Assembly (NCBI GenBank): GCA_963169045.1
Contig: CAUJDF010000028.1
Span: 1 to 64,000 of the forward strand
DNA: 64,000 bases
DNA from: Myxococcota bacterium
Lineage (GTDB): Bacteria; Myxococcota_A; Bradymonadia; UBA7976; UBA1532
Direction: 5' to 3'
Shown piece by piece: positions 1 to 11,168 of this stretch (position 1 is its first letter; each line of letters begins with the position of its first letter). Both the position numbers and the translations under genes were made by a program. The notes beneath the pieces were generated by a model. That model was not told the origin of the DNA. It searched no databases and saw nothing but the letters and a program-made list of their open reading frames with translations.

Positions 1-1
1 T

Positions 2-1051
2 CGGGGGGTGGCCGGCGGCGCGGGGGGCGGCGTCGCCGCCGGCGGACAGGGCGGCGCCGGCGGCCACGGCGGCGCCGGCGGTCACGGCGGCGCCGGCGGC
101 CACGGCGGCGCCGGCGGACAGGGCGGCGCGGGCGGCCACGGCGGTCAGGACTGCCCCGGCGAAGATCCGTCGATCGGCTGCCACGACACCGGCTGTCCCG
201 TCGGCCAGCGCTGCAGCGACGACCCGACGGACGGCTGCGTGCCGTCGGAGTGCGACTGCGACCGCTCGAACGGCACCTGGGTCTGCACGGCCGACTGCGG
301 CGGCGGCGTCTGCGTCCCCGAGGGTCCGGGCGAATGCCCCGGGCCCTCGCCGGAGGGGTGCCGCGACGCCGGCTGCCCCGCCGGCCAGCGCTGCAGCGTG
401 GATCCGAACGACGGCTGCGCCTCGTCCGAGTGTGTCTGCGACGCGGCCCACGGCACCTGGGCCTGCACGCCGGACTGCAGCGGCGGCGTGTGCGTCCCCG
501 ACGTGCCGCCGGCCTGCCCCGGTCCGGACCCCTCGATCAGCTGCGAGGTGACGGGCTGTCCCGACGGTCAGCGCTGCTCCCTGGTCGCCGGCGAAGGATG
601 CCGACCCTCGTCGTGCGCCTGCGACGAGGCGACCGGCCAGTGGCGCTGCACCGCGGACTGCGGCCCCGGCGCGTGTGTCCCCGCGGCCGGCGCCTGCGCG
701 GGGCCCAACCCGCAGGGATGCCGCGAAGCAGGCTGCCCCGCCGGACAGCGCTGCAGCGTCGACGACGGCGTGTGCATTCCGTCGTCGTGCGGCTGCGACG
801 CCGGCAGCGGTCAGTGGGTGTGTACCGACGACTGCGGCGGCGGCGTCTGTGTGCCGGACGGCGAGGCGGCGTGCGGGGGGCCGAGCCCCGCCGGCTGCCG
901 ACAGACCGGCTGCGCGGCGGGCGAGGTGTGCCACGCGGGTCCCGACGCGCCCTGCCGCTCCTCGAGCTGCGAGTGTGACGCCGCGTCCGGTCAGTGGCGC
1001 TGCACGCGAGACTGTGGCGGCGGCGTGTGTCGGCCTGCCGAAGGTCGGTAG
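2..1051 (+). CDS. Gly-rich / cysteine-repeat secreted protein (5' end outside window)
   Basis: The reading frame is open to the left edge, so the N-terminus, probably with a signal peptide or lipobox, is missing. What is visible starts with a Gly/Ala/His low-complexity stretch (GGAGGH-type hexapeptides), then five tandem cysteine-rich units of about 60 residues. Each unit has the pattern C-x-GPxPxxC, TGCPxGQRC, SSCxCD, GQWxCTxDCGGGVCVP, and the cysteine spacing is preserved in all five. No enzyme motif is present. Units like these are common in exported Myxococcota proteins, and disulfide-stabilised surface modules are a reasonable inference. The gene ends 13 bp before infA, which converges on it. 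That it is coding is clear from the repeat conservation; its role is unknown. Confidence 0.8.
   Translation, partial: RGVAGGAGGGVAAGGQGGAGGHGGAGGHGGAGGHGGAGGQGGAGGHGGQDCPGEDPSIGCHDTGCPVGQRCSDDPTDGCVPSECDCDRSNGTWVCTADCGGGVCVPEGPGECPGPSPEGCRDAGCPAGQRCSVDPNDGCASSECVCDAAHGTWACTPDCSGGVCVPDVPPACPGPDPSISCEVTGCPDGQRCSLVAGEGCRPSSCACDEATGQWRCTADCGPGACVPAAGACAGPNPQGCREAGCPAGQRCSVDDGVCIPSSCGCDAGSGQWVCTDDCGGGVCVPDGEAACGGPSPAGCRQTGCAAGEVCHAGPDAPCRSSSCECDAASGQWRCTRDCGGGVCRPAEGR
50..139 (+). repeat. five tandem 18-bp units encoding GGAGG(H/Q)
   Basis: Five consecutive 18-bp units (50-67, 68-85, 86-103, 104-121, 122-139) encode GGAGGH or GGAGGQ. They differ only at a few third positions and at the last codon. 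Such a GC-only tandem array is prone to slippage, so its length may vary between strains. Confidence 0.85.
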
Positions 1052-1064
1052 CGATGGCGCTCGA

Positions 1065-1283
1065 TCAGCGCGCGCGGTAGGTGATGCGGCCGCGGGTCAG
1101 GTCGTACGGCGACAGCTCGACCGTGACCCGGTCGCCGGGCAGGATGCGGATGAAATACTTGCGCATCTTGCCGGAGACGTGGGCCAGGATCTTGTGGCCG
1201 TTGTCGAGCTCGACCCGAAACATGGCGTTCGGGAGCGGCTCGACGACCGTCCCCTCGACCGAGATGCCTTCTTCCTTGGACAC
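1065..1283 (-). CDS. infA: translation initiation factor IF-1
   Basis: This 72-residue protein has the IF-1 length and S1/OB-fold signature: an N-terminal SKEEGI stretch, [37 protein letters not shown] and a C-terminal [15 protein letters not shown]-1 binds the A site of the 30S subunit and works with IF-2 and IF-3 during initiation. I chose the GTG at 1283 because a GGAGGT Shine-Dalgarno sequence sits just upstream and the product then matches the family length exactly. Longer in-frame starts would add unrelated low-complexity sequence. A near-consensus promoter lies about 60 bp upstream. The gene stands alone, facing the cysteine-repeat gene and divergent from the hypothetical gene at 1444. 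Confidence 0.97.
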   Translation of the reverse strand: MSKEEGISVEGTVVEPLPNAMFRVELDNGHKILAHVSGKMRKYFIRILPGDRVTVELSPYDLTRGRITYRAR

Positions 1284-1343
1284 GCAACCTCCAACACCGC
1301 GCCGGCGCGGGAAGCTCCGCCCCTGGGCCGCGGCCGGCGCCGA

Positions 1344-1371
1344 ATTGTAGCCACGACCCTTTGGATGACAA
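1344..1371 (-). promoter_or_regulatory. sigma-70-type promoter for infA
   Basis: On the minus strand, TTGTCA (1366-1371) and TACAAT (1344-1349) are separated by 16 bp. Each hexamer matches the vegetative consensus at five of six positions, unusual in this GC-rich DNA. Transcription would start near 1337 and leave a leader of about 50 nt before the infA GTG. Confidence 0.6.
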
Positions 1372-1443
1372 GCGTTTCCGCCCGGCGGTCGCTCTTTGTC
1401 GGCCGGTTCGAAACATCGAGGCCGCCGCGGTAGCATCGACGAC

Positions 1444-1797
1444 ATGAGCGAAAGGCCCCCGGAGGTGCACCCGACGACGTGGCGCGTGCTGCACGCGCTG
1501 CAGGCGGGTGCGCGACTCTCCCGCAACCGTCACTTCTGGCTCTATACCGATCCGCAGGTGCGCCGGGCCGAGAAGATCCACCGGTTCCTGCGCTCGATCA
1601 TCCGCGACGTGCGGGCGCACCCCGACCACGTCCGCGTCGAGGCGGTGCCCGGGGAGGACGACCAGGTGGCGCTGCGCATCGAGATCCCCCAGGTCGGCGG
1701 CCACCGCGTCGCCTACCTCCGCCCGTTCGAGCTCGAGCTCCTGGCGGCCGAGGCGCCCGAGGTGGCCCATGCGCTGCGCGGCGCCCTCGGTCACTGA
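1444..1797 (+). CDS. conserved hypothetical protein (117 aa)
   Basis: I do not recognise this soluble 117-residue protein. It has no signal peptide or membrane segment and is rich in Arg, His and Glu. A central stretch ([21 protein letters not shown]) looks helical, followed by an alternating hydrophobic segment ([19 protein letters not shown]) suggesting a short beta sheet. The ATG at 1444 is preferred over an in-frame ATG at 1396 because the extra 16 residues are basic low-complexity sequence lying in the infA promoter region. It is the first of three closely packed plus-strand genes, with only 7 bp before the lipoprotein gene, so co-transcription is likely. Confidence 0.7.
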   Translation: MSERPPEVHPTTWRVLHALQAGARLSRNRHFWLYTDPQVRRAEKIHRFLRSIIRDVRAHPDHVRVEAVPGEDDQVALRIEIPQVGGHRVAYLRPFELELLAAEAPEVAHALRGALGH

Positions 1798-1804
1798 ACC
1801 CGGG

Positions 1805-3103
1805 ATGCGCCGCCTCATCGTCGTCCTGACCCTCGCGTTCGCCGCTTGCGACGACGGCGCCGGCATCGGTGACCCGCCCGTCTTCGACGCCGCCCTGCCG
1901 GACGCGAGGCGCGGCGTCGCCGACGCGGCGACCGACGGCGCCGATGCCGCTGCCGAGGTCGACGGCGCCGTCCCCGACGCCGGCCTTCCCTGCCCGCCCG
2001 GCGGCTACGTGCCGCTCGAAGCGGCCCGGGTCGTCGACGCCGGCGACGCGCCGCGCCACGGTCCGCGCGCCGTCTTCACGGGCGACGCGTGGGGCGTCGC
2101 CTGGCTGGCCGAGGTGCCCGGCGGCCCCGGCGAGGTCCGCTTCCGGCGCTACGACGGCGAGGGCCGTCCCGCCGGCGAGGCCGTGGCGATCGGGCGCGCG
2201 CGCGGCCCGTTCTTCGAGGTGCTGGCCACGGGCGCCGGTTACGTCGTCGTCTGGAGCTCGGCGCAGGTGCCGGGCGCCGGCGGCGTGCAGGGCCTGCGGG
2301 TGCAGCGCCTGACGCCCGAGGGTGTCGCCTCGGGCGCGCCGGTCGATGTCCCGCAGACCTTCGACGTGGACCGTCTCGCCGCCGGCTGGGCGCCGCAGGC
2401 GGGCGGCATGGTCGTCTTCACCCGCGGCCAGGGCGGCGCAGGCGGTCTGTTCGCGGTCGCGCTCGAGCCGGACGGGCAGCCCGGCCGCATCGTGACGCTG
2501 TTCGAGGGCGCGGCGCGCAGCCCGGCGGTCGCGTACGGCGACGGCGCGTGGGGCGTCGCCTGGCTCGACCCCGCCTCGTCGCGACCGTCCGACATCTTGT
2601 TCCAGCGGATCAACGACTTCGGCGAGCCCGCCTTCGGCCCGCCCACCCGCGAGATCGAGGCCGGCGCCCAGATCGGCGTCGACCTCGCGTTCGGCGGCGA
2701 CCAGTTCGGCATCGCCTGGAGCGCGGGCGGCAGGCTGCGCCTCACGCTCGTCGACGCCGACGGCCGGTTCACGGCCACGCCCGACGTGCCGGGCCCCGCC
2801 GACGGCGCCCGCGTCACCGACGTCGCGTGGCTCACGGGCGGCGATCTCGACGCCGTCTTCGGTGTGGCGTGGCAGGACGACCTCCGCTCGATCGCCGGCC
2901 TCAGCGGCGTCAACCGGGTGGGCGAGGCGCGGCTCGGCCCGGTGGCGCTGGCGACGCCCGAAGGCGCGCGGCCCGACGCGTTGTCGATCGCCGGCAACGT
3001 GACACGCCTCGGCGCCTTCCGCACGCTCGATCCCATGCCGCGGGCGACCGGCTTCTCGCCGGCGGCCCACGTCGAATTCACGAGGCTCGGCCGATGTCGG
3101 TGA
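1805..3103 (+). CDS. predicted lipoprotein with propeller-like repeats
   Basis: The 432-residue product starts with a lipoprotein signal peptide ending in FAAC, so Cys15 would be lipidated. A linker rich in Asp-Ala follows (AADG, PDAG), typical of myxobacterial lipoproteins. The rest contains recurring strands of the type GDAWGVAWL, GDGAWGVAWL, GDQFGIAWS and VFGVAWQDD, spaced about 70-100 residues apart, as in the blades of a beta-propeller. No catalytic motif stands out. I infer a surface or periplasmic binding protein. The stop codon overlaps the start of the isoaspartyl peptidase gene by 10 bp, so the two are probably translated from one message. Confidence 0.75.
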   Translation: MRRLIVVLTLAFAACDDGAGIGDPPVFDAALPDARRGVADAATDGADAAAEVDGAVPDAGLPCPPGGYVPLEAARVVDAGDAPRHGPRAVFTGDAWGVAWLAEVPGGPGEVRFRRYDGEGRPAGEAVAIGRARGPFFEVLATGAGYVVVWSSAQVPGAGGVQGLRVQRLTPEGVASGAPVDVPQTFDVDRLAAGWAPQAGGMVVFTRGQGGAGGLFAVALEPDGQPGRIVTLFEGAARSPAVAYGDGAWGVAWLDPASSRPSDILFQRINDFGEPAFGPPTREIEAGAQIGVDLAFGGDQFGIAWSAGGRLRLTLVDADGRFTATPDVPGPADGARVTDVAWLTGGDLDAVFGVAWQDDLRSIAGLSGVNRVGEARLGPVALATPEGARPDALSIAGNVTRLGAFRTLDPMPRATGFSPAAHVEFTRLGRCR

Positions 3104-3957
3104 TCGTCGTTCACGGGGGGGCGGGTGACATCAAATCCCACAAGCGGGAGGCCGTCGCGCGGGCATGCGCCGAGGCCGCGGCGGTCGGCTGGCAGGTCCT
3201 CGCCGGCGGCGGGCGAGCGATCGACGCCGTCGTCGCTGCGGTGCGTTGGCTCGAGGACTGCCCCCTGCTGAATGCCGGCCGGGGCGCCTGCGCCGACGCG
3301 AACGGCGACATCACGCTCGACGCGGCGCTCATGGTGGGCCGCGATCTGAGCGCGGGCGCGGTGGGCAACGTGCCGCCGCTGCGACACCCGATCGACCTCG
3401 CGCGGGCCGTGCTCGAGCGATCGCCGCACGTCCTTCTCGTGGGCCCCGGCGCGCTCGAGTGGGGCCGGCAGTTCGGCATCGAGGGCTGCCCCGCCGACGA
3501 TCTGCGCGTGCCCGCCGACGAGCCGGCCGAGGAGAAGGCCCACGACACCGTCGGCGCCGTCGCGATCGACGACGAGGGCGTGGTCGTCGCCGGCACGAGC
3601 ACCGGTGGCGTGCGCGGCAAGCACCCCGCGCGCGTCGGCGACTCACCCCTGCTCGGCTGTGGCACCTACGCCGACGACGAGGCCGGCGGTGCCAGCGCCA
3701 CCGGCACCGGCGAGCTCATCATGCGCGTCACCCTCGCCCGCGCCTGCGTGGATGCGATGCGGGCCGGCGAGCATCCCATGGACGCCGCCCGTCGACTCAC
3801 CGACGACCTGCACCGCCGCGTCGGCGGCGGCGCCGGTGTCATCCTCGTCGACCGCCACGGCCGCGTCGGCGTCGGCCACTCCACGCTCGGCATGTCGTGG
3901 GCATGGCACCGCGCCGACGGCGCCGCCTGCGGATGGCAGGTGCCGGCCGGCGAATGA
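3094..3957 (+). CDS. iaaA: isoaspartyl peptidase / L-asparaginase (Ntn hydrolase)
   Basis: This 287-residue protein belongs to the type 2 asparaginase family, which removes isoaspartyl residues from dipeptides and hydrolyses L-asparagine. It opens with IVVHGGAGD and has the NAGRG turn near residue 62. The autocleavage site lies at HD-T152-VGAVAID: Thr152 would become the N-terminal nucleophile of the beta subunit. Downstream, TSTGG, RVGDSPLLGCGTYAD and ATGTGE match the substrate-binding segments. One departure is Asp instead of the usual Gly just before the nucleophile. The ATG at 3094 overlaps the end of the preceding lipoprotein gene, and no signal peptide is present, so the enzyme is probably cytoplasmic. 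Confidence 0.93.
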   Translation: MSVIVVHGGAGDIKSHKREAVARACAEAAAVGWQVLAGGGRAIDAVVAAVRWLEDCPLLNAGRGACADANGDITLDAALMVGRDLSAGAVGNVPPLRHPIDLARAVLERSPHVLLVGPGALEWGRQFGIEGCPADDLRVPADEPAEEKAHDTVGAVAIDDEGVVVAGTSTGGVRGKHPARVGDSPLLGCGTYADDEAGGASATGTGELIMRVTLARACVDAMRAGEHPMDAARRLTDDLHRRVGGGAGVILVDRHGRVGVGHSTLGMSWAWHRADGAACGWQVPAGE

Positions 3958-3970
3958 CCGCGCCGGTCAT
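3954..3970. terminator. small hairpin spanning two convergent stop codons
   Basis: A perfect 7-bp stem with a 3-nt loop (ATGACCG / CGGTCAT) contains the stop codon of the peptidase gene on the plus strand and of the membrane-protein gene on the minus strand. There is no T-tract. It may act as a weak bidirectional terminator, or be a coincidence of symmetrical stops. Confidence 0.35.
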
Positions 3971-6750
3971 CGGACGGGCGCCTTCACCGGCAGCCGCGGA
4001 TCGCCGCCGCTCAACACACGCGCGTCGAAACACAGGGACGTCGGGCGGCTGCCTTCGTTGTCGATCCGCAGGTCGAACTGCATGGGACGGGCGCCCGCCA
4101 GCAGCTTCACGTCGACCGCCTGGCCGTGCGCATCGCGGGCGGCGCGCCCCCGGAAGACCCGCTTGCCGTCGGCCTCGATGGTGAGCGTGACCGGCGTGTT
4201 CTTCGTGCCGAGGCCGCGCGGCACGCCGTAGTGGCCGACGAGGCGGTCGCCGCGCGGCACGCGGGTGTAGCGCAGGCGCACGCTGCCGCGGGGTGGCAGC
4301 GGGGTGATGACACACCGATAGGTGGAGAAGGGCTCGAGCTGCGCGGCGCCCGGTCCCAGGCGCGGCGCGTTCTCGACCCCACAGATGAAGCCGTCGGGCA
4401 GGGGCGTACAGCCGCGCTGCTTGCCGTCGGCCTTCTTCAGCACCACGTCGGCGTCGTTGAGCGACTCGAGGAAGTCGTAGCGCACCTCGCCGAGGTCGCC
4501 GCGCGGACGCCACGCGCCGAGCGCCAGCGTGGCCGCCGCGCCGGCGCCGAGCAGCGCGACCGAGGCCACCGCCGGCACGCGCGGCCAGCGCTCTCCCAGC
4601 CGGACGGCCGCCGCGTGGACGCGCGCCGAACGCGGGCGCAGGCGCGCCGTGTCCCCGAGCGCGAGCGCGAACGCCAGCAGCAAGCCGAACGCGCCGAGGG
4701 CCAGCGCGAGGCGATCCCCGGGCGAGCGCACGAACTCGAAGCGGTAGGTGCCCGGCTCGAGCGCCACGCTCATGAAGCCACTGTCGGCGACGCCGCGCAG
4801 GGGCTCGGTGCGGATCTCGATCGGCGCGCCGTCGCGCGTCGCGCGCCACCGCGGGAACGCCGACACGTTCAGGCGCAGCCGTCCCCGCGCCCCCGGTCCG
4901 GCCTTCAGCTCGACGCGCTCGTCCTCGAAGCGGACGAGCTGCACCTCGCCCGCCCCGTCGACCACGAAGGGCAATGGCCCCCACCCCTCGAAGCGATGAA
5001 CGCGCAAGGGCCCGAAACGCTTGAGTAATTTGAAGTGCGGTGCCGGCTGGTCCCCCGAAGAGATCACGTAGCGCACGTTCAGCGCCCGCAGCACGTCGGG
5101 GGTGCCGGCGGCGAGCTTGTACTTGTATGTCGCGGCGGGGACGTTGCCGGAGCGGTAGACGGGCGCGCCGAGGTCGACGGCCAGGTCCATCAGCGTGTTG
5201 CCGTGCTCCCGCCCGAGCAGCGCCCAGCGATGGAAGCCCTCGTCCGGCAGCGTCTTCGCCCAGGCGACGAGGTCGGCGCGCTCCTTCTGCAGCGGGCGGT
5301 CCGAGGCGTACTGGAGCGACCGGACGAAGTGCGCGCGCACGACCTCGGTGGCCAGTCCGAACAGCATCGGCGCCAGCAGGAACGTGACCGCGAACACACG
5401 CGCCGGGCCCGCCCACGACGGCGCCGCCTCCGCCGTCCGCAAGAGGCGGCCGGCGTTCACGAGCACCACGGCCGCCCCGGTGAACATGAAGGGCTTCAGC
5501 AGGATGACGTACCGCTCGTACTGGATGCGGCCGAACGACTCGCTGATGGCGCCGAGGTGCAACTCGTCCACCAGGCTGCTCGCCGACGCGCCGACGAGCG
5601 CCGCCACCATCAGGCCGCAGAACAGATGCGTCCAGCGGCGGGCGCGCAGCAGCGCGACCGCCCCCAGGAGCGCGGCCCCGAACACCAGCCAGTGCGTGTC
5701 GCGGAAGACGTTGCCCCGCCACGTGGCCACGCCGAGGTCGAAGCCCGAGTGCCACGGGGCGCCGAAGTCCCCGCTCGCCGACTGGGTGTCGAGGAACGGC
5801 AACAGCCACGTCGCGGCCAGCAGCGCGGCGACGAACGTCCCGGCGCCGAGCCGCAGGGCGCCCGCCACCCACGCGAAGCCGCCGCCCGTCCATGCCTTCG
5901 AGAGCGGCACCACCGCGATGGCGAACAGCAAGAGGTGCAGCTGCAGCGGGTGACAGAGCACCGCCAGCCCCATGAACACACCGAAGGCCGCCACGGGGCG
6001 CAGGCGGTCCCCCTCGACGATGGCCGGCAGGCGCGCCAGGCCCAGCAACGCGAAGGCCACCGACAGACTCTGCGGCCACACGCCCCAACTGAGCGCGAAG
6101 CTCCAGCCTCCCTGGCGGAAGTAGCCGGTGTCCGTCAGGAGGAGGAGCGCCGCCAGCACGCCGACCGGCCGGCTGACCATGCGCTTGCCGAAGTCATAGG
6201 CGGCGTAGCCGAGCAGCAGCGAGAAGAGCCAGATGGCCACCCCGTAGGCCTGGGAGAGCGACAGAAGGCCGAACGAGAGACCGTGGACCGCCACGACCCA
6301 CAGATCGCCGCCCATGGGATACAGATAGTTCGCCGGCTGGCCCGCGAACCACCATGGGCTCCATCCGAAGACACGGCCGTCCGGCAGGAGACGCGTCTCG
6401 AGCTCCCACGCCTTCAGGTAGTGAACGACGTGGTCGTGGCTGACGGGGCGATCGCCCAGCAGCGCCGGCCAGAGCAGCACCGACACGACCGCCGCCAGCA
6501 ACGCCAGCACGGCGGCCTCGGCGGCGAGCTCGCCCCGGCGTCCCGCGAGCCGGCGCGTGGCCCATGCGCGGGCCGGCGGCCAGAGCGCCGAGAGGCCCGA
6601 CGCCAGCGACGCGAGGCCCACCCACCAGCCCGGCGGCGGCAGCCAGACGAGCGCCAGGCCGGCGGCGCACAGCGCGGCGCCCGCGTACAGGACGCCGCGG
6701 GGTCGGGGGGCCGGCGCCGGCGGCGCATTTGGGGCGGCGGACGGGATCAT
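3967..6750 (-). CDS. large polytopic membrane protein, GT-C / PTPS-related-like
   Basis: The 927-residue protein has a Pro/Ala-rich cytoplasmic N-terminus, then about a dozen hydrophobic segments in the first 550 residues. A soluble, probably periplasmic stretch follows (about 550-700), then one further membrane helix pair and a C-terminal beta-rich domain. The first extracytoplasmic loop holds DHVVHYLKAWEL and WSPWWFAGQPANYLYP, an arrangement typical of the 6-pyruvoyl-tetrahydropterin-synthase-related and YfhO-like GT-C membrane proteins. These are thought to be lipid-linked sugar transferases, although substrates are mostly unknown. The family assignment is from pattern only. It is the last gene of a long minus-strand run, 42 bp after glgX. 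Confidence 0.7.
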   Translation of the reverse strand: MIPSAAPNAPPAPAPRPRGVLYAGAALCAAGLALVWLPPPGWWVGLASLASGLSALWPPARAWATRRLAGRRGELAAEAAVLALLAAVVSVLLWPALLGDRPVSHDHVVHYLKAWELETRLLPDGRVFGWSPWWFAGQPANYLYPMGGDLWVVAVHGLSFGLLSLSQAYGVAIWLFSLLLGYAAYDFGKRMVSRPVGVLAALLLLTDTGYFRQGGWSFALSWGVWPQSLSVAFALLGLARLPAIVEGDRLRPVAAFGVFMGLAVLCHPLQLHLLLFAIAVVPLSKAWTGGGFAWVAGALRLGAGTFVAALLAATWLLPFLDTQSASGDFGAPWHSGFDLGVATWRGNVFRDTHWLVFGAALLGAVALLRARRWTHLFCGLMVAALVGASASSLVDELHLGAISESFGRIQYERYVILLKPFMFTGAAVVLVNAGRLLRTAEAAPSWAGPARVFAVTFLLAPMLFGLATEVVRAHFVRSLQYASDRPLQKERADLVAWAKTLPDEGFHRWALLGREHGNTLMDLAVDLGAPVYRSGNVPAATYKYKLAAGTPDVLRALNVRYVISSGDQPAPHFKLLKRFGPLRVHRFEGWGPLPFVVDGAGEVQLVRFEDERVELKAGPGARGRLRLNVSAFPRWRATRDGAPIEIRTEPLRGVADSGFMSVALEPGTYRFEFVRSPGDRLALALGAFGLLLAFALALGDTARLRPRSARVHAAAVRLGERWPRVPAVASVALLGAGAAATLALGAWRPRGDLGEVRYDFLESLNDADVVLKKADGKQRGCTPLPDGFICGVENAPRLGPGAAQLEPFSTYRCVITPLPPRGSVRLRYTRVPRGDRLVGHYGVPRGLGTKNTPVTLTIEADGKRVFRGRAARDAHGQAVDVKLLAGARPMQFDLRIDNEGSRPTSLCFDARVLSGGDPRLPVKAPVR

Positions 6751-6792
6751 GAGGCGAAGGGCTATACCAGAGCCCTCCGGCCCGGCGCCACG

Positions 6793-9033
<2,241 letters not shown>

Positions 9034-9147
9034 GGATCCCCCTCCCGCGCCGGATCCGGCGGCGCAGCGAGGGCGCTTCAGCAACGAGCGTACCAGGGGA
9101 GCGCCGCGGCGCCGCGGGGGGCGGACTGTGGCGAAAAGGGTCGGCGG

Positions 9148-9834
9148 TCAGTCGCCGTCGGCCACGCGCAGGGCGCCGAGCAACGTCTGGATGTCGGCCT
9201 CGACCTTGTTGATGCGCGGCACGTTGTCGATGACGATCGCGCGGCTCTCGCCCTGCGGCACCAGCACGAGGCGCCCGGAGCGCGCGAGCGCGTACTCGAG
9301 GATGTCCTTGATCTCCTTGGAGATCCTCATGTTCGGCGCCGGCCACCGCTCCACGTCGCCGAGGAAGCCATGGTGGTGCAGCAGCTCGTTGTTCTTGACC
9401 TCCCAGTAGTCGAACCGGGTGCGGATCAGGGTCAGGAGGAAGATGACCGTGAGCCCGGCGCTCCAGACCCAATAGAACGTGGCGTTCATGAAGAGCGGCT
9501 GGTCGAGCGCGGTCTGGATCACATCGCCGACCTGCGGGAACAGCGCCGACAGCAGCCCCACGATGACCAGCGACAGCACGATCGTGATGCTGGCGAGGCG
9601 CGTGTAATCGAAGGCGACGATCGACAGGTTGAAGAAGAAGACCAGCATGAACAACAGACCGGTCACGCCGGGACTCGCCGCGGTGACATCGCCGGCGGTC
9701 ACCACCGTACCGCAGACGAGCGCCGCGATCAGCGACGGGTAGAGGTAGATGATGCCCGAGAGCGGCCGGATGATGACCCGCTCCGTCCGCTGTGTGGTGC
9801 GGGCCGGCGGGGCCTCTTTTGCGTTGGCCTGCAT
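9148..9834 (-). CDS. conserved four-helix membrane protein of unknown function
   Basis: The 228-residue protein begins at an ATG preceded by GGGAGGGAGG. Hydrophobic helices lie at about 25-50, 57-75, 80-100 and 120-140, in two pairs. They are followed by a soluble C-terminal domain (about 145-228) containing FDYWEVKNNELLHHHG, ISKEIKDILEYAL and ESRAIVIDNVPRINKVE. I cannot assign a named family. The C-terminal part resembles a small cytoplasmic regulatory or scaffolding domain. It lies between the ClC channel gene and glgX with gaps of 53 and 114 bp. Confidence 0.75.
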   Translation of the reverse strand: MQANAKEAPPARTTQRTERVIIRPLSGIIYLYPSLIAALVCGTVVTAGDVTAASPGVTGLLFMLVFFFNLSIVAFDYTRLASITIVLSLVIVGLLSALFPQVGDVIQTALDQPLFMNATFYWVWSAGLTVIFLLTLIRTRFDYWEVKNNELLHHHGFLGDVERWPAPNMRISKEIKDILEYALARSGRLVLVPQGESRAIVIDNVPRINKVEADIQTLLGALRVADGD

Positions 9835-9887
9835 CGGCGTCCTCCCTCCCTGGGTTCAGCCGGTTTTGGCAGAGCGCCGGCGGGCGG

Positions 9888-11153
9888 TCAAGATGCGCGC
9901 TCCTCGGCGAGCGGGAACGTCGCGACGCTGCGGCCGGCGATCCAGGCGATGGCGACGACCCACGCGCCCGGCGCGAGCAGCTCGACGGAGCGGCCGACCT
10001 CGGCGATGAAGAGGATGGCGGCCAGCGGGGCGTTCGAGACGGCGGCGGTGAAGCCGGCCATGCCCGCGAGGATGAAGGCGGCCGGCTCGGGCACGAGCGC
10101 CGGCCAGAGACCGCCGAGCAGCACGGCGAGCGCGGCGGCGACGGCGGCGCCGATCGAGACGGCGGGCGCGAAGAGCACGCCGGCCACCCCGCCCCACCCG
10201 GTCGTGGCCAGCGTGGCCAGGGCCTTGGCGAGCGCCAGGCCAACGAGGCTTGCCATGGCGATGTCGCCCATGAGCGCGATGCGCGCGACGCCGTAGCCGG
10301 GGCCGAGCACCACCGGCGCCCAGAGCCCGACCAGGCCGGCGGCGAAGCCCCCGATGGCGGCGCGCAGCCAGAGGGGCCGGGTCGACGCCCGCGCGCGCCG
10401 GAAGAGCCAGGCGAAGCCGCGGGCCGCCACGCCGACGACGACGCCGAGGACGGCCAGCCCGAACAGGCCGGTCCCGAAGGCGAAGTCGACGTCCTGTGGC
10501 GGGAACGGCAGCGCCGGCGGACGCAGGACGCCGAAGACCCCCTCGGCGACGACCGCGGCGAGGAGAGGCGGCGCGAAGGCCTCGGTACCCAACTGCGCGT
10601 CCTGCCTCGAGATCTCAAAGACGAAGACCGCGGCGGTGATCGGCGCGCCGAAGAGGGCGCCCATGGCGGCGGCGGCGCCGGCGAGTGGGGCGATGCGGGC
10701 GGCCCGAGTGTTCATGCCGGTCACCCGGGCGAAGCCGGCGCCGAGCGCCGCCCCCACGTGGCCCGAGGGGCTCTCGACGCCGCCGGAACCGCCGGTGCCG
10801 AGCGTCGCCGCCGCCGCCAGCAACTTCACCGGCGCCACACGGGCGCGCGGATCCTCCTCGCCGCGGGCGGCGCCGATCACGTGGTCGAGGCCGGGGCCGA
10901 GCGCCTCCGGGGCGAAGCGCGCGCAGACGAGCGCGGCGACGAGGCCGCCCGCCGCCGTCAGGAACGGGAGCCACCAGTGGCGCAGGCCGGGCCAGTCCCA
11001 GCGGGGCGGCTCGGCGCGGGCCCAGCCGAGGGGGGCGAGGCAGGCGTCGGCGAGGGCCGTGACGGCGGCGTCGAGCCCCGCGGCGGCGAGGCCGGCGGCG
11101 GCCCCGAGCAGGGCGAAGGCCGGGAGGAGCCGGCCGAGGCGGCGGAGCGTCAC
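9888..11153 (-). CDS. ClC-family chloride channel or antiporter
   Basis: The 421-residue protein is a polytopic ClC core without CBS domains. Two of the selectivity-filter segments are recognisable: GTGGSGGVESPSGHVGAALG (about 125-145), where the Glu of VESP corresponds to the gating Glu of GREGP, and GVLFAPAVSIGA (about 325-337), corresponding to GxFxP. The retained Glu suggests a proton-coupled or gated transporter rather than an open pore, but the filter differs enough from studied ClCs that ion specificity is open. Translation starts at a GTG at 11153, 15 bp after the stop of the MYXO-CTERM gene. Confidence 0.85.
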   Translation of the reverse strand: MTLRRLGRLLPAFALLGAAAGLAAAGLDAAVTALADACLAPLGWARAEPPRWDWPGLRHWWLPFLTAAGGLVAALVCARFAPEALGPGLDHVIGAARGEEDPRARVAPVKLLAAAATLGTGGSGGVESPSGHVGAALGAGFARVTGMNTRAARIAPLAGAAAAMGALFGAPITAAVFVFEISRQDAQLGTEAFAPPLLAAVVAEGVFGVLRPPALPFPPQDVDFAFGTGLFGLAVLGVVVGVAARGFAWLFRRARASTRPLWLRAAIGGFAAGLVGLWAPVVLGPGYGVARIALMGDIAMASLVGLALAKALATLATTGWGGVAGVLFAPAVSIGAAVAAALAVLLGGLWPALVPEPAAFILAGMAGFTAAVSNAPLAAILFIAEVGRSVELLAPGAWVVAIAWIAGRSVATFPLAEERAS

Positions 11154-11168
11154 CGCCGCCCCCGGCGG

